From NCBI GenBank assembly GCA_020741755.1, contig DYYI01000053.1:1-26206 (forward strand): a stretch of 26,206 nucleotides of DNA, read 5' to 3'. A program made the translations under genes and the position numbers. This document shows positions 15,125-23,193 of the stretch, piece after piece. A model generated the notes under the pieces. The model worked only from the letters and a program-made list of their open reading frames with translations, was not told the origin of the DNA and did no database searches. The DNA is from Aliicoccus persicus_A (GTDB taxonomy: Bacteria > Bacillota > Bacilli > Staphylococcales > Salinicoccaceae). How positions within the stretch are numbered: the first letter of the stretch is position 1; each line of letters opens with the position of its first letter.

Positions 15125-18100
15125 GAGTAATCTCCTTTAGTTGTTCGTATAAGATTTTATCGTTCTGATAGTGCGCGTCTGATATGCGTTCAATTGGACG
15201 TTCTAACGCTAGGATCAAATGTTCCTTTTGTTCATTAAATTGTGATTGTTGTATCTGTAAGTAATCATGCATTTTAGAATGCATTTTTTCTTTTAATGTG
15301 TCATTAGATACATCTTTCGCAATCGCTTCAGCAAGCTGTAGTAACATGTCGTTAAATTGTTTAAAGTGATGTCTTGATTGATACAACGGCTTTTCATACT
15401 GTGTCAACACTTGTTCATCTAAAATTATTGAAACATCTTCCCAAGACGACGATTCGATAGATAATGTTTCAACTGTATTACTCTCCATTAGCAATGTGTT
15501 GATGTTACTTGTCAGTTTGGATATCTCTTCATCTGCACGGCGATATACGCTGTTAAATGACGTCGCCACTTGAATATAAATAAACTGTTCAATCCCCTGC
15601 TTAAGTGCCGTCACATGTTTCGTGATGTAGCGTTTATCATCCATTTCACTAACGCTAAGCTGAGATTTTAAATAATCATATAGTTTTAATGACAATAGTT
15701 TCTCTATATGGTTAAGTAACATATCGATTTCAACATCTGTTATTTTCTCCAGAGACATTAAGTGAAGTGATTCTAGCTGTTCAATGCTTTCCTTACGTGT
15801 CGTTTGAATTCGATTCAATTCTACTTCTTGATTCTCATATAGATTCAAATTACTCTTCACGGACTCTAACGTTTGCTGATAAAGTACTTCCAAACTCTTC
15901 AATTGGTGAGACTCTTTGTGCGCATTTGCTAATTCAATAATCGTCTGTTTCGCATTATTGAAGTCATCATCATAAGCAGTTAGTGCACGCATCGATGAGA
16001 CAGGTAAAATTGTATGTGGAATATCTAGCTGTCTTAATGCATTTTTCATGTATTGAATGACTTTATCTAACTCTGTTTCACTCTTCATTAAATCAATCGC
16101 GTTGATAATAAATACAATCGGAAAATCTTGGCCTTTAATCGATTTAATGTAGTTGAGGAAGTCCTCATCAGAGCTACTAAATACATGGTTATAGTATGAC
16201 ACGTAAACGATTTGATCACTATTTGAGATGATATCTTTCGTCTCGTTCGTGTGACGTTGGTTAATCGAGTTAATGCCTGGAGAATCGATGATGTTAAAGT
16301 TTTCAGTAAATGGTGAATCGATTCGGACACTCGCCTTATGAATAAACGTAGCATCGATATCACTCGCTATTTTCTCTGCAATCCTATCTGTATCCTCATC
16401 TACCGTCAGACCTAACAACGGTTCATATTCATCATGCTTCTCTATCAGTCCACGGGCAAATGGTTTATGCATTTCTTTTATATCAGAAATGTTTTTCTTT
16501 AACCACTTCACATATTGATCTAACTTGTCGTAACTTTGGTTTGTAATAACTTTTAGCATATTTATGACATCGTCTTTTGATTTATAGACAACAGAAGATG
16601 ATTGATCGTTAATCTCAGTAATCGTCGCAGTCGTTGGGTTTGGACTCGTTTTTAACATTCTGTTTTGCATTAAGGCATTGATGAATGTTGTCTTACCCGC
16701 ACTGAACCCACCGAAAATACTTAAGTTCGTCTTATTGTTATGAAGTCGAGAAATTTTATCGGCAATGACTGAATGATATGCATGATACCTATCATTATCT
16801 TTAAGTACGTCTCTCAAGTTTTCATAAAATTCAACGGATTTCGTAGATTCATTTGAATAAGTTTTTTCTTGTTCAACCTCTTCTTCTTGGTCGAGTGTGA
16901 CAAAATCAATTGATACTGCTTCACTAAAAGTGAGCTGCTCTAATTCTTCCTTTAGTCTCACGTGGAAATGTCGATATTGTTTCGTAACGATGGATTGCTT
17001 TAAATACTCAGTTTCTTTCATTTCGTTATATATATTAATTCGTTTATCGATGTTGTAGTCGTTATTTGAAGATGTCGCTTTTTTATCCATAGAATCGATA
17101 TGCGCGACGACTTGAGATGTTACTTCACGCATAATTTCCGATTTTAAAGTGTCCATATAGTTCAAAATATAGTCATTCGACAGCGTTATAATTTCTGATC
17201 TGTCGTGCGATTTGTCCCAATTAAACTTAAAAGATTGCCCCACTAATCCAGCATCCATTAACATCGAGTTCACTGGTGTATCAATCTGTGTTTTTAACAC
17301 ATTTTGTAATGCACCATCAAGTGTTTGTTCAGTATCTAAAAATAGTTGATCTAACTTTTTCTTTTTACCAAACAGTCCTTTAACTTGAATATCACCTGAT
17401 CGTATTTTCAAATGATTCGTAATGGGTGCTTTTACAGCGTGTGGAAATAAATATGCATTTTTTACAATGTCTTTTGCAAAGGTTTTAACATGAGAAATAA
17501 GCGTATCATCATCTTGATGAATCGTGTTAATTGTATCCTCATGCCTATCTTGTTCTAACTTTTTCAATTGTTCTTCAATATATGTACTTGTCACATCTTC
17601 AACTTCAACATCGTTGTCAGCTTCGGTCAGTTGATTCTCCAACTTATCGTTTAAATAACTGAGTTGTTTTTGTTCTATATTTTGAACAATGCGCTGATGA
17701 TATTTATCTTGGTATGCATCACGCGCTGCTTCAACATCTTGAATATGCTTAAGTAGTTCATCGACTTGGTTATGTTCTGACTCATATATAGATGTTGTAA
17801 AGATTCTATCTAGCTCTATGTCCCAATTCGCTAATGTGTTCTTCACTCGTGATAAAAACATCTCGAAAGAAAGTTCTTCATCGTTGTGTTTATCGACTTG
17901 GTTGATAATAAATGAGACTGGTATATTTAAATCTACCAGCTCTTTTAAAAGCGATAAGTTTTTTTCACTCTCAACATGGTTATACTCAACTGTGAAAAAT
18001 ATGTAATCACTGTTTAGTAAAAAGCGATGCATCGACAGACTGTGTGATTTTGTTCTTGAGTCCACACCTGGTGTATCTTGCAAGACAGTATTTAATTTGA

Positions 18101-18482
18101 AATTGTCATTTTTTACGCGCAATAAAATAGACTGAATATCAACATCCTGTGCGTTGATATCTCTTAATTGCTCGTAGTTCTCTAAATTTACATACTGATA
18201 CTGATTCACGAATGCTTTAATCTCTTCTTTTTCACTGATCTCAACGGCCACTGTGTTTGACGTTGTTGGTACCGGTGAAGACGGCAGTATTTCAGAGTCA
18301 AGTAAATAGTTGATGAGTGATGATTTACCTGCAGAATAATGGCCAATAAAACTAAAAGACAATTGGTCACGATACGTTTTGTCAATCGCATGGTCAATTT
18401 GAGACTTTAAATCATCATTATCAGATCGTAATATTTCTTTTCTTAATTTATACAAGATATCCAGTGTTTCTTCGTTTTTCAT
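15114..18482 (-). CDS. dynA: Double-GTPase bacterial dynamin-like protein DynA
   Basis: This 1122-residue dynamin-family GTPase is built from two tandem dynamin units, as in Bacillus DynA (YpbR), which tethers and fuses membranes and protects against membrane damage. Unit 1 has the P-loop GHYSAGKSS (47-55), switch threonines in VPTTSNTVAV, DTPG (136-139) and NQVD (194-197). Unit 2 has GGFSAGKTT (591-599), NPTTATITE, DSPG (733-736) and NAID (794-797). Long predicted helical stalk regions follow each GTPase domain. The hydrophobic stretch DIVKNAYLFPHAV falls in the middle of unit 1's stalk, and a loop of similar position could touch lipids. An AGGAAG site precedes the ATG. The gene starts 31 bases after the DUF3307 gene with no convincing terminator, suggesting shared transcription with satD. 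Confidence 0.93.
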   Translation of the reverse strand: MKNEETLDILYKLRKEILRSDNDDLKSQIDHAIDKTYRDQLSFSFIGHYSAGKSSLINYLLDSEILPSSPVPTTSNTVAVEISEKEEIKAFVNQYQYVNLENYEQLRDINAQDVDIQSILLRVKNDNFKLNTVLQDTPGVDSRTKSHSLSMHRFLLNSDYIFFTVEYNHVESEKNLSLLKELVDLNIPVSFIINQVDKHNDEELSFEMFLSRVKNTLANWDIELDRIFTTSIYESEHNQVDELLKHIQDVEAARDAYQDKYHQRIVQNIEQKQLSYLNDKLENQLTEADNDVEVEDVTSTYIEEQLKKLEQDRHEDTINTIHQDDDTLISHVKTFAKDIVKNAYLFPHAVKAPITNHLKIRSGDIQVKGLFGKKKKLDQLFLDTEQTLDGALQNVLKTQIDTPVNSMLMDAGLVGQSFKFNWDKSHDRSEIITLSNDYILNYMDTLKSEIMREVTSQVVAHIDSMDKKATSSNNDYNIDKRINIYNEMKETEYLKQSIVTKQYRHFHVRLKEELEQLTFSEAVSIDFVTLDQEEEVEQEKTYSNESTKSVEFYENLRDVLKDNDRYHAYHSVIADKISRLHNNKTNLSIFGGFSAGKTTFINALMQNRMLKTSPNPTTATITEINDQSSSVVYKSKDDVINMLKVITNQSYDKLDQYVKWLKKNISDIKEMHKPFARGLIEKHDEYEPLLGLTVDEDTDRIAEKIASDIDATFIHKASVRIDSPFTENFNIIDSPGINSINQRHTNETKDIISNSDQIVYVSYYNHVFSSSDEDFLNYIKSIKGQDFPIVFIINAIDLMKSETELDKVIQYMKNALRQLDIPHTILPVSSMRALTAYDDDFNNAKQTIIELANAHKESHQLKSLEVLYQQTLESVKSNLNLYENQEVELNRIQTTRKESIEQLESLHLMSLEKITDVEIDMLLNHIEKLLSLKLYDYLKSQLSVSEMDDKRYITKHVTALKQGIEQFIYIQVATSFNSVYRRADEEISKLTSNINTLLMESNTVETLSIESSSWEDVSIILDEQVLTQYEKPLYQSRHHFKQFNDMLLQLAEAIAKDVSNDTLKEKMHSKMHDYLQIQQSQFNEQKEHLILALERPIERISDAHYQNDKILYEQLKEITHDT

Positions 18483-18513
18483 TTTTTTCTTCCTAACTCA
18501 TCTAAAAATGTAA

Positions 18514-19272
18514 TTAATAAAAAATTAACTGATATATGATTAGTACAAATAATGTACTTACTAGGGTACCAATTAAATAGTATTCTGCAAATTTAGGTTC
18601 TTCGGCTATTTTGTTATAGCGTGCAATCGATTTGGCAGTGAGTACAAAACCGATGGCTGCATATGAACCTGTGGCAAGTAAAACAAGTATAATTACTCGT
18701 TCTAAAATCCCAATAAATTCTCCCGCTTGAATAATACCAGGGTTATCTTTTTGAAGTTCTTTCGGTTCAAAGTAACCAAGTGACATCTTCACGACGATAC
18801 TTGCTGGTTTTATGCTTAGAAGCACTGCGAGTATCCACTGCAATGCAACGTTAGCACTGAATAGATAAGTTGTATCGATAAATGAGACAACATTATTAAA
18901 CCATGCTGATTCAAGTGTAAATGAATGATAGAAAATAGTAATAAGGCCGATTATTGTCAATACATGGAGTGCCTGATCAAACATAAATAATTGGATATGA
19001 TTTGCTTTAGTGAGTTGTCTGTTTCGACTATATAAAAACTTACAATAATCAATGAGTGCATGAACGACTGCTAAGCCGAGACCTAACATAAGATATGTAA
19101 GATTAGAGAAGAAAGCACTAAAGATTAACATCACGATACTGTAGATGATAATGTGTTGAACAAGCGCGCCTATATACTTTTGCTTATCGTTTGCCAGACG
19201 GGTCGACTGTAAGTAAAAATCAGCGATGATGTGAGCAATTAAAAATAAGAGGATTGTTATTGTCATCGTCAT
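18514..19272 (-). CDS. DUF3307 family polytopic membrane protein
   Basis: The 252-residue protein has six to seven hydrophobic segments and the family hallmarks AHIIADFYLQSTRLANDK near the N-terminus and VVHALIDYCKFLYSR in the third segment, with His and Asp placed inside or near membrane helices. This matches DUF3307, a family of unknown function usually found beside satD. The start overlaps the satD stop as ATGA, so the two are translationally coupled and probably act together. The conserved His and Asp in membrane helices suggest metal or proton chemistry, but this is speculation. The C-terminal half (GYFEPKELQKDNPGIIQAGEFIGILERVIILVLL) is a second conserved block with a charged loop. Confidence is in the family, not in a function. 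Confidence 0.8.
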   Translation of the reverse strand: MTMTITILLFLIAHIIADFYLQSTRLANDKQKYIGALVQHIIIYSIVMLIFSAFFSNLTYLMLGLGLAVVHALIDYCKFLYSRNRQLTKANHIQLFMFDQALHVLTIIGLITIFYHSFTLESAWFNNVVSFIDTTYLFSANVALQWILAVLLSIKPASIVVKMSLGYFEPKELQKDNPGIIQAGEFIGILERVIILVLLATGSYAAIGFVLTAKSIARYNKIAEEPKFAEYYLIGTLVSTLFVLIIYQLIFY

Positions 19273-19925
19273 AGCAGTGTACCTTCAATGTGGTTGATCA
19301 ATGCAATTTCAGCCGATTTTACAGAATAATAGTCCGTGCTTTTTAGTGCGCGACTCACAGTCGATTGATTGACCTTTAACTTTGCTGCAGTTTCGTATTG
19401 CTTTTCATTCATCTGTACAAATGCTGCAATGACCTCGTGTTGTCGTGTTGTCCAAGATGAACGTACAACATATCTCATACTCAAGAGTGCATTTAATAGC
19501 TCATCAGGTTCAGTGTTTGATTTAAGTAAGATGTTTGTTGAAATTGATGAATATTGATCTTCTATTTCTTCGACGCGTGTTAACATTTCATCGGCATAAT
19601 GATAACTCGGACCATCTATGATTGCAGAATTACTTTCATCAATATCTGTTGCGACCTCCCCTACACCAATACCAAATCTTAACTTTAGTGGTGCTACGGA
19701 TGATTCTAACAATTGAATGATATCAAAGAAATGTTTCCCACTTGTCATCAAGCCCTGAAAACCATCACCTGATGTAATCATAAATCTAGATGCTATAGAT
19801 TCACTAAATGTTTCATTTATCGTTTTTAAAACTTTAGAAAGAGACTTTTGTACAGCGTTACGATCCTTAGATTGTCTAGAATTTATAATATCTGCTTTAA
19901 TCACGATATACTTTTTATTATCCAT
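19269..19925 (-). CDS. satD: SatD family protein: cyclase-like domain plus helix-turn-helix
   Basis: The 218-residue protein matches SatD, named from an acid-tolerance locus of Streptococcus mutans and of unknown biochemistry. Residues 1-120 resemble a class III nucleotide cyclase or GGDEF-like fold: VIKADIINSR with D12, TSGDGFQGLM with D54, LRFGIGVGEVATDI (82-95) and GPSYHYADEML (105-115). The Asp pair sits where cyclases bind metal. The last block lacks the Asn-Arg pair of active cyclases, so catalysis is doubtful. The C-terminal region (about 160-197) is a helix-turn-helix with ETAAKLKVNQSTVSRALKS as the putative recognition part. An AGGAGG site lies about eight bases before the ATG. Fold assignments are from motif reading; whether it binds DNA or a nucleotide is not known. 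Confidence 0.8.
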   Translation of the reverse strand: MDNKKYIVIKADIINSRQSKDRNAVQKSLSKVLKTINETFSESIASRFMITSGDGFQGLMTSGKHFFDIIQLLESSVAPLKLRFGIGVGEVATDIDESNSAIIDGPSYHYADEMLTRVEEIEDQYSSISTNILLKSNTEPDELLNALLSMRYVVRSSWTTRQHEVIAAFVQMNEKQYETAAKLKVNQSTVSRALKSTDYYSVKSAEIALINHIEGTLL

Positions 19926-19945
19926 ATCATCAACCTCCTTACGAT

Positions 19946-19962
19946 TATTGTATGAAACAATA
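19946..19962. promoter_or_regulatory. Palindrome in satD leader, candidate operator
   Basis: TATTGT and ACAATA flank five bases (ATGAA). The site lies between the proposed transcription start and the satD ribosome site. It is a plausible binding site for a helix-turn-helix protein such as SatD itself, but it could also be a small RNA hairpin or chance in AT-rich DNA. Confidence 0.35.
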
Positions 19963-19983
19963 CATTAACTAAACACATGCACT

Positions 19984-20012
19984 ATTATACACATCTTTTT
20001 ATTAAATGCACA
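19984..20012 (-). promoter_or_regulatory. Probable satD operon promoter
   Basis: On the minus strand a perfect TATAAT (19989-19984), preceded by TGTG, stands 18 bases after TTGTGC at about 20008-20013. It is the best promoter-like pair in the 103-base gap between rlmL and satD. The -35 match is modest. Confidence 0.45.
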
Positions 20013-20027
20013 AAAATATGCATTTAA
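20002..20027. other. Inverted repeat just after rlmL stop
   Basis: TTAAATGCA (20002-20010) and TGCATTTAA (20019-20027) form nine-base arms around an eight-base loop, starting two bases after the rlmL stop. There is no good T-run on the minus strand (AATAAAAAG follows), so it is a poor terminator. It overlaps the candidate satD -35 and could be regulatory or an RNA-end stabiliser. Confidence 0.4.
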
Positions 20028-20028
20028 C

Positions 20029-21156
20029 CTATTTCCTAATTTTACCCCAGTACTGATAAAACGTCGTTTCGATATAACCATTGAATAGTTTTCGACGCTT
20101 TGTCGCACGCTTACCGACAATTTCTTCAAATTCCTTATTGGAAGTCATTAAATACACATTTAATGTCGGATTCTCTTGGAGTAATTGACCAATTTTACGA
20201 TACATTTTTTCAACAGCTTTTGCCTCGCCTATACGTTCTCCATAAGGTGGGTTTGTGACGATTTGAACGTTGTCTTCGTTGATTTCTAGATCATGAATAT
20301 CTTGAACTGAAAAGTCTATATAACTATCAATACCTATTTCTTCAGCATTCTCCCTTGCGATTTCAATCATACGTGGATCAATATCACTAGCAAGGATTCG
20401 GACGTCTTTGTCGTAATCAACTTCATTATCAAGTTGCATACGCATATCATCCCATGCTGATGATTCAAACAGTGACCAAAACTCTGCATCAAATTCACGA
20501 TTTAATCCCGGTGCCATATTGATGGCCATCATCGCAGCTTCAATCGCTATCGTGCCTGAACCGACAAACGGATCAACCAATGTATTGTTACCATTATATT
20601 TCGCTATATGAAGCATGCTTGCAGCCAGTGTCTCTTTTATTGGTGCATCACCTTGACCCAGTCTATATCCACGTTTATGGAGCGCATCGCCACTCGTATC
20701 GAGCGTAATTAACGCGCGATCTTTTAAAATGTTTACATCCACTTTAAAGCGTGGTCCATCTTCAGCCAGTCGGCCAGGTACGTCATATGCATCTTTTAAA
20801 TGTTCCACGATTGCTTTCTTAACGATACGTTGAACATCAGGCACACTATATAGCGTTGATTTATGACTTCGACCTGTTACTGGGAAGTTTGCATTTGCAT
20901 CTAATATGTCTGACCAATTGAGTGCTTTTGTCATTTCAAATAAATCATCGAATGTATTCACATGAAAATCACCGATAATTATTCGAATTCGGTCTGCTGT
21001 GCGTAGCATTAAATTCGTTTTAATGATTGCTTGCTTATCTCCATTAAAGTACACACGACCATTTTCAAGGGTCGTCTGATACCCTAAAGACTCTATTTCA
21101 TCAGCCACAATACGCTCGAGTCCCATCGGCGTATTCGCGAGTAATTTAAATTCCAT
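20029..21156 (-). CDS. rlmL: THUMP-domain 23S rRNA guanine-N2 methyltransferase (RlmL/YpsC type)
   Basis: This S-adenosylmethionine-dependent enzyme would methylate the N2 of a guanine in 23S rRNA. The 375-residue protein has an N-terminal THUMP RNA-binding region (about 45-155) followed by the methyltransferase domain. That domain has the SAM-binding DPFVGSGTIAIEAA (195-208), the acidic ASDIDPRMIEIARENA (256-271) and the catalytic NPPYGERIG (302-310) typical of N2-guanine modification. Length and order match the short Firmicute YpsC form, without the second methyltransferase half of E. coli RlmKL. A GGAGG site lies eight bases before the ATG. It is divergent from the TPR gene, and the 92-base gap between them has no clear minus-strand promoter. 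Confidence 0.92.
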   Translation of the reverse strand: MEFKLLANTPMGLERIVADEIESLGYQTTLENGRVYFNGDKQAIIKTNLMLRTADRIRIIIGDFHVNTFDDLFEMTKALNWSDILDANANFPVTGRSHKSTLYSVPDVQRIVKKAIVEHLKDAYDVPGRLAEDGPRFKVDVNILKDRALITLDTSGDALHKRGYRLGQGDAPIKETLAASMLHIAKYNGNNTLVDPFVGSGTIAIEAAMMAINMAPGLNREFDAEFWSLFESSAWDDMRMQLDNEVDYDKDVRILASDIDPRMIEIARENAEEIGIDSYIDFSVQDIHDLEINEDNVQIVTNPPYGERIGEAKAVEKMYRKIGQLLQENPTLNVYLMTSNKEFEEIVGKRATKRRKLFNGYIETTFYQYWGKIRK

Positions 21157-21216
21157 AATAATACCTCCACATCTATTCGTTAAGTATACTTTATATAGAC
21201 CTGTTCGACCATTTGT

Positions 21217-21222
21217 TATAAT
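21217..21222 (+). promoter_or_regulatory. Likely -10 box for the TPR gene
   Basis: A perfect TATAAT lies 26 bases before the GTG start of the TPR gene. The region 16-18 bases upstream (TATAGAC) is a poor -35. Call it a candidate only. Confidence 0.4.
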
Positions 21223-21248
21223 AAATAAAAACGTTAGAAGGTGAGAAA

Positions 21249-21866
21249 GTGTCTAAGATTACAAAAGCATTCGAATATGTAGATTTAGGAAAATATAAAG
21301 AAGCTGAAGCACTATATCAAGAACTATTAAATGATGAACTGAATGACAAGGATTACGAGTCCGTGTTGAATGGTGTCGGCTATCTCTACGCGTTTACCGA
21401 ACGCTATGATGATGCAATCGATGTGTATGAACAATTACTAGCACGCGCTTCAACAGATGAAGATAAAGCGATAGCATATCATCAGATTGGCATGGTATAC
21501 CGCATGCGACACGATGTCGATAACGCGAAGCGCTACTTTGGATATGAACTTGATATTATAAAAGATAAAGACGACAATGACTTATTTGTCTCCGCTAACT
21601 TTTATGAATTTGCAGAAGTTTATAAGATTGAAGGCGAACTGCAAAAGGCAGTCGAAATGGGATACGGCGCGCTAGACCATGCGTTAAGAACGGATGATCA
21701 TGTGGCCATTGGTTGTGCACACAGAGTGCTTGCAGACTGCTTTAACGAACAAGATCAATCGAGTGTTGCAAAATTCCATTATGAACATTCTCTAGAAAGT
21801 TTTAAGGCTGCTGATGATGCGGCAGCAATCATGGATTTAAACGATACAATTGATTCAATGTCTTAA
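21249..21866 (+). CDS. Tetratricopeptide repeat (TPR) protein
   Basis: The 205-residue protein is built almost wholly of TPR-like helical pairs, a protein-protein interaction scaffold. Repeat units begin near residues 5 (AFEYVDLGKYKEAEALYQELL), 40 (VLNGVGYLYAFTERYDDAIDVYEQLL), 78 (AYHQIGMVYRMRHDVDNAKRYFGYEL), 115 (FYEFAEVYKIEGELQKAVEMGYGAL) and 157 (HRVLADCFNEQDQSSVAKFHYEHSL). No enzyme domain, signal peptide or membrane segment is visible. The start is GTG, chosen because AAGGTGA lies four bases upstream. A TPR gene next to the rRNA methyltransferase is also found in staphylococci. Partner and function are unknown. Confidence 0.88.
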   Translation: MSKITKAFEYVDLGKYKEAEALYQELLNDELNDKDYESVLNGVGYLYAFTERYDDAIDVYEQLLARASTDEDKAIAYHQIGMVYRMRHDVDNAKRYFGYELDIIKDKDDNDLFVSANFYEFAEVYKIEGELQKAVEMGYGALDHALRTDDHVAIGCAHRVLADCFNEQDQSSVAKFHYEHSLESFKAADDAAAIMDLNDTIDSMS

Positions 21867-21879
21867 TACAATTTAATGA

Positions 21880-21912
21880 AAAGAAAAATAGCACCCAAAA
21901 TAATTGGGTGCT
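21880..21912 (-). terminator. Terminator of rnpB
   Basis: AGCACCCAA (21890-21898) and TTGGGTGCT (21904-21912) form a nine-base stem with a five-base loop. On the minus strand TATTTTTCTTTTC follows. It is correctly placed for the 3' end of RNase P RNA. It also lies after the TPR gene on the plus strand but has no T-run in that direction. Confidence 0.88.
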
Positions 21913-22322
21913 GTCTAGTTACGGTTATTCTATAAGCCATGTTCTGTACCGCTGTGCTGCAAACGTGTACTAGTCACACTCGCACATTGGTGATAATCAT
22001 CTGTCTATATTACAAAGTAATATCTTTCTATCCGTTGAATTCCTTTTAGAAAGTGCTCCTACCTAATTTGGATTGCTCACTCGAGGGGTTTACCGCGTTC
22101 CACCTTTTATATTTCTATAAAAGCTCCGTCACTGTGGCACTTTTATAGCTAATCTAACCATATGTTTACACACTTAGGTTATTTCGCAGCCGTCAGTCGT
22201 ATCAAACGAACTGCCTTGACTTATTGTTTCGTCAAGCACGAACACTACGCTCATCTCAGAAACGTGTGAGCATGGACTTTCCTCTACACTGAAAAATTCA
22301 GCATAGCGATTATCAGAATACC
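21913..22322 (-). ncRNA. rnpB: RNase P RNA, type B
   Basis: This is the catalytic RNA of RNase P, which cleaves the 5' leader from precursor tRNAs. Read on the minus strand, conserved blocks appear in order. GAGGAAAGTCCATGCTCAC (22266-22284) is the CR-I/P4 5' side. GTAGTGTTCGTGCTTGA, AAAGTGCCACAGTGACG, AAAGGTGGAACGCGGTAAAC, CCCTCGAGTGAGCAATCCAA and TAGGTAGGAGCAC follow, then GACAGATGATTATCACC. The closing block is ACAGAACATGGCTTATAGA (about 21932-21950), the P4 3' side. The block set is that of Bacillus/Staphylococcus B-type RNA, at about 410 bases. Both ends are estimates: the 5' end is placed near TATTCTGATAATCGC and the 3' end before the terminator stem. It starts about 20 bases after the gpsB stop, with TATATA at 22326-22331 as the only -10 candidate, so readthrough from gpsB may contribute. 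Confidence 0.96.
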
Positions 22323-22343
22323 GTCTATATAATTAATAAAAAA

Positions 22344-22670
22344 TTAATTCACTTTTGTTTGTCCAAACACTTTTTTCTCTAAGTTGCTTAAACGCTTTAA
22401 AATATCAATTTGACTATTTTGTGTATGAGAATCTTTCGATTTTGAATTTGTCGCAATTCTTATTCGTAATTCTTCAACTTCTTTTTTCAGTCGAACATTT
22501 TCTTCTTCTAGTCTTTTTACATTGCTATTCATGTCAGCCATTTTTTGATAGTCACTAATCACATCATCTAAGAAACTATCTACTTCAATCGGCTTAAAAC
22601 CACGGATTGATTTCTCAAACTCTTTTTCGAAAATATCTTTAGCGGATAACTTCAAAGTATTTTCATTCAA
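22344..22670 (-). CDS. gpsB: Cell division protein GpsB
   Basis: GpsB is a DivIVA-like adaptor that couples septum formation to penicillin-binding proteins. The 108-residue protein has the N-terminal membrane- and PBP-binding domain (KLSAKDIFEKEFEKSIRGFKPIEVDSFLDDVI), a coiled coil (about 35-75, SNVKRLEEENVRLKKEVEELRIRIA), a polar linker and the C-terminal trimerisation helix QIDILKRLSNLEKKVFG. I chose a TTG start at 22670: GGTGA lies five bases upstream and the protein then begins (M)NENTLKLSAKD, like family members. A GTG three codons earlier falls inside that ribosome site. The pbp gene, a likely partner, lies about 1.1 kb away on the other strand. Confidence 0.93.
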   Translation of the reverse strand: MNENTLKLSAKDIFEKEFEKSIRGFKPIEVDSFLDDVISDYQKMADMNSNVKRLEEENVRLKKEVEELRIRIATNSKSKDSHTQNSQIDILKRLSNLEKKVFGQTKVN

Positions 22671-22728
22671 TTGTCTCACCTACCAGATCATTTTCTTAAT
22701 TACTTTTCAGAGTTAAGTAGTCTTTAAC

Positions 22729-22757
22729 ATTATAAGTAGTTTACCTCAATTATTCAA
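22729..22757 (-). promoter_or_regulatory. Sigma-A-type promoter for gpsB
   Basis: On the minus strand TTGAAT (22757-22752), a 17-base spacer and a perfect TATAAT (22734-22729) stand about 58 bases before the TTG start of gpsB. It is the clearest promoter in the window and lies just after the yppE stop. Confidence 0.7.
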
Positions 22758-22775
22758 GTTAAACTATTACTATTA

Positions 22776-23102
22776 TTATAACCTATTTGATTCAATATGT
22801 TTCAACCATACATTAATATACTTCGTCTGTTCCGTAAACAGCTTCAAACTCATACGTTCTGCATGACAGCTCATAATCACTTCGTTAAACGTAGAAATCA
22901 GCTTTTCTTTGCTCGGCTCAGTGAAACGTTCATCTGTACGTACTTGAAGTATATCATCTATAATTTTAACAGAAGATTGTAAAAAAGGTTCAATTTCTCG
23001 TTTAAAGTCATACTGATAACCATCGCGCATACGTGCATATCTTTGATTGACTTCATCGAGTAGTTTAAAATAGTGAGTATAATTATATTTTCTTGACATC
23101 AT
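22776..23102 (-). CDS. yppE: YppE family (DUF1798) protein
   Basis: This 108-residue, apparently all-helical soluble protein resembles the YppE/DUF1798 family of Bacilli, whose function is unknown. Visible features are the aromatic N-terminal helix (YTHYFKLLDEVNQRYARMRDG), YQYDFKREIEPFLQSSVKIIDDIL and the C-terminal LFTEQTKYINVWLKHIESNRL, rich in conserved Trp and Tyr. In Bacillus subtilis yppE also lies beside recU and the class A PBP gene, which supports the call. The ATG at 23102 has GAGGTGA four bases upstream; a second ATG directly after it is possible. It is divergent from recU. Confidence 0.78.
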   Translation of the reverse strand: MMSRKYNYTHYFKLLDEVNQRYARMRDGYQYDFKREIEPFLQSSVKIIDDILQVRTDERFTEPSKEKLISTFNEVIMSCHAERMSLKLFTEQTKYINVWLKHIESNRL

Positions 23103-23193
23103 GTCTTCACCTCATATAATTATGATAGTTTACAGCATTACATACAACACTAAATACATTCTGTGAAATATACAATAGAAATTAGGTTTTATT

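Noticed and set aside
22266..22284. Shared GTGAGCATG between rnpB and the 41-bp repeats
   Set aside because: The match is only nine bases in one repeat copy and falls in a universally conserved rnpB block, so a chance match is enough.
23119..23147. TTGTAT-17-CATAAT as a yppE promoter
   Set aside because: The predicted start of transcription would fall inside the ribosome site, leaving almost no leader. The spacing looks like chance.
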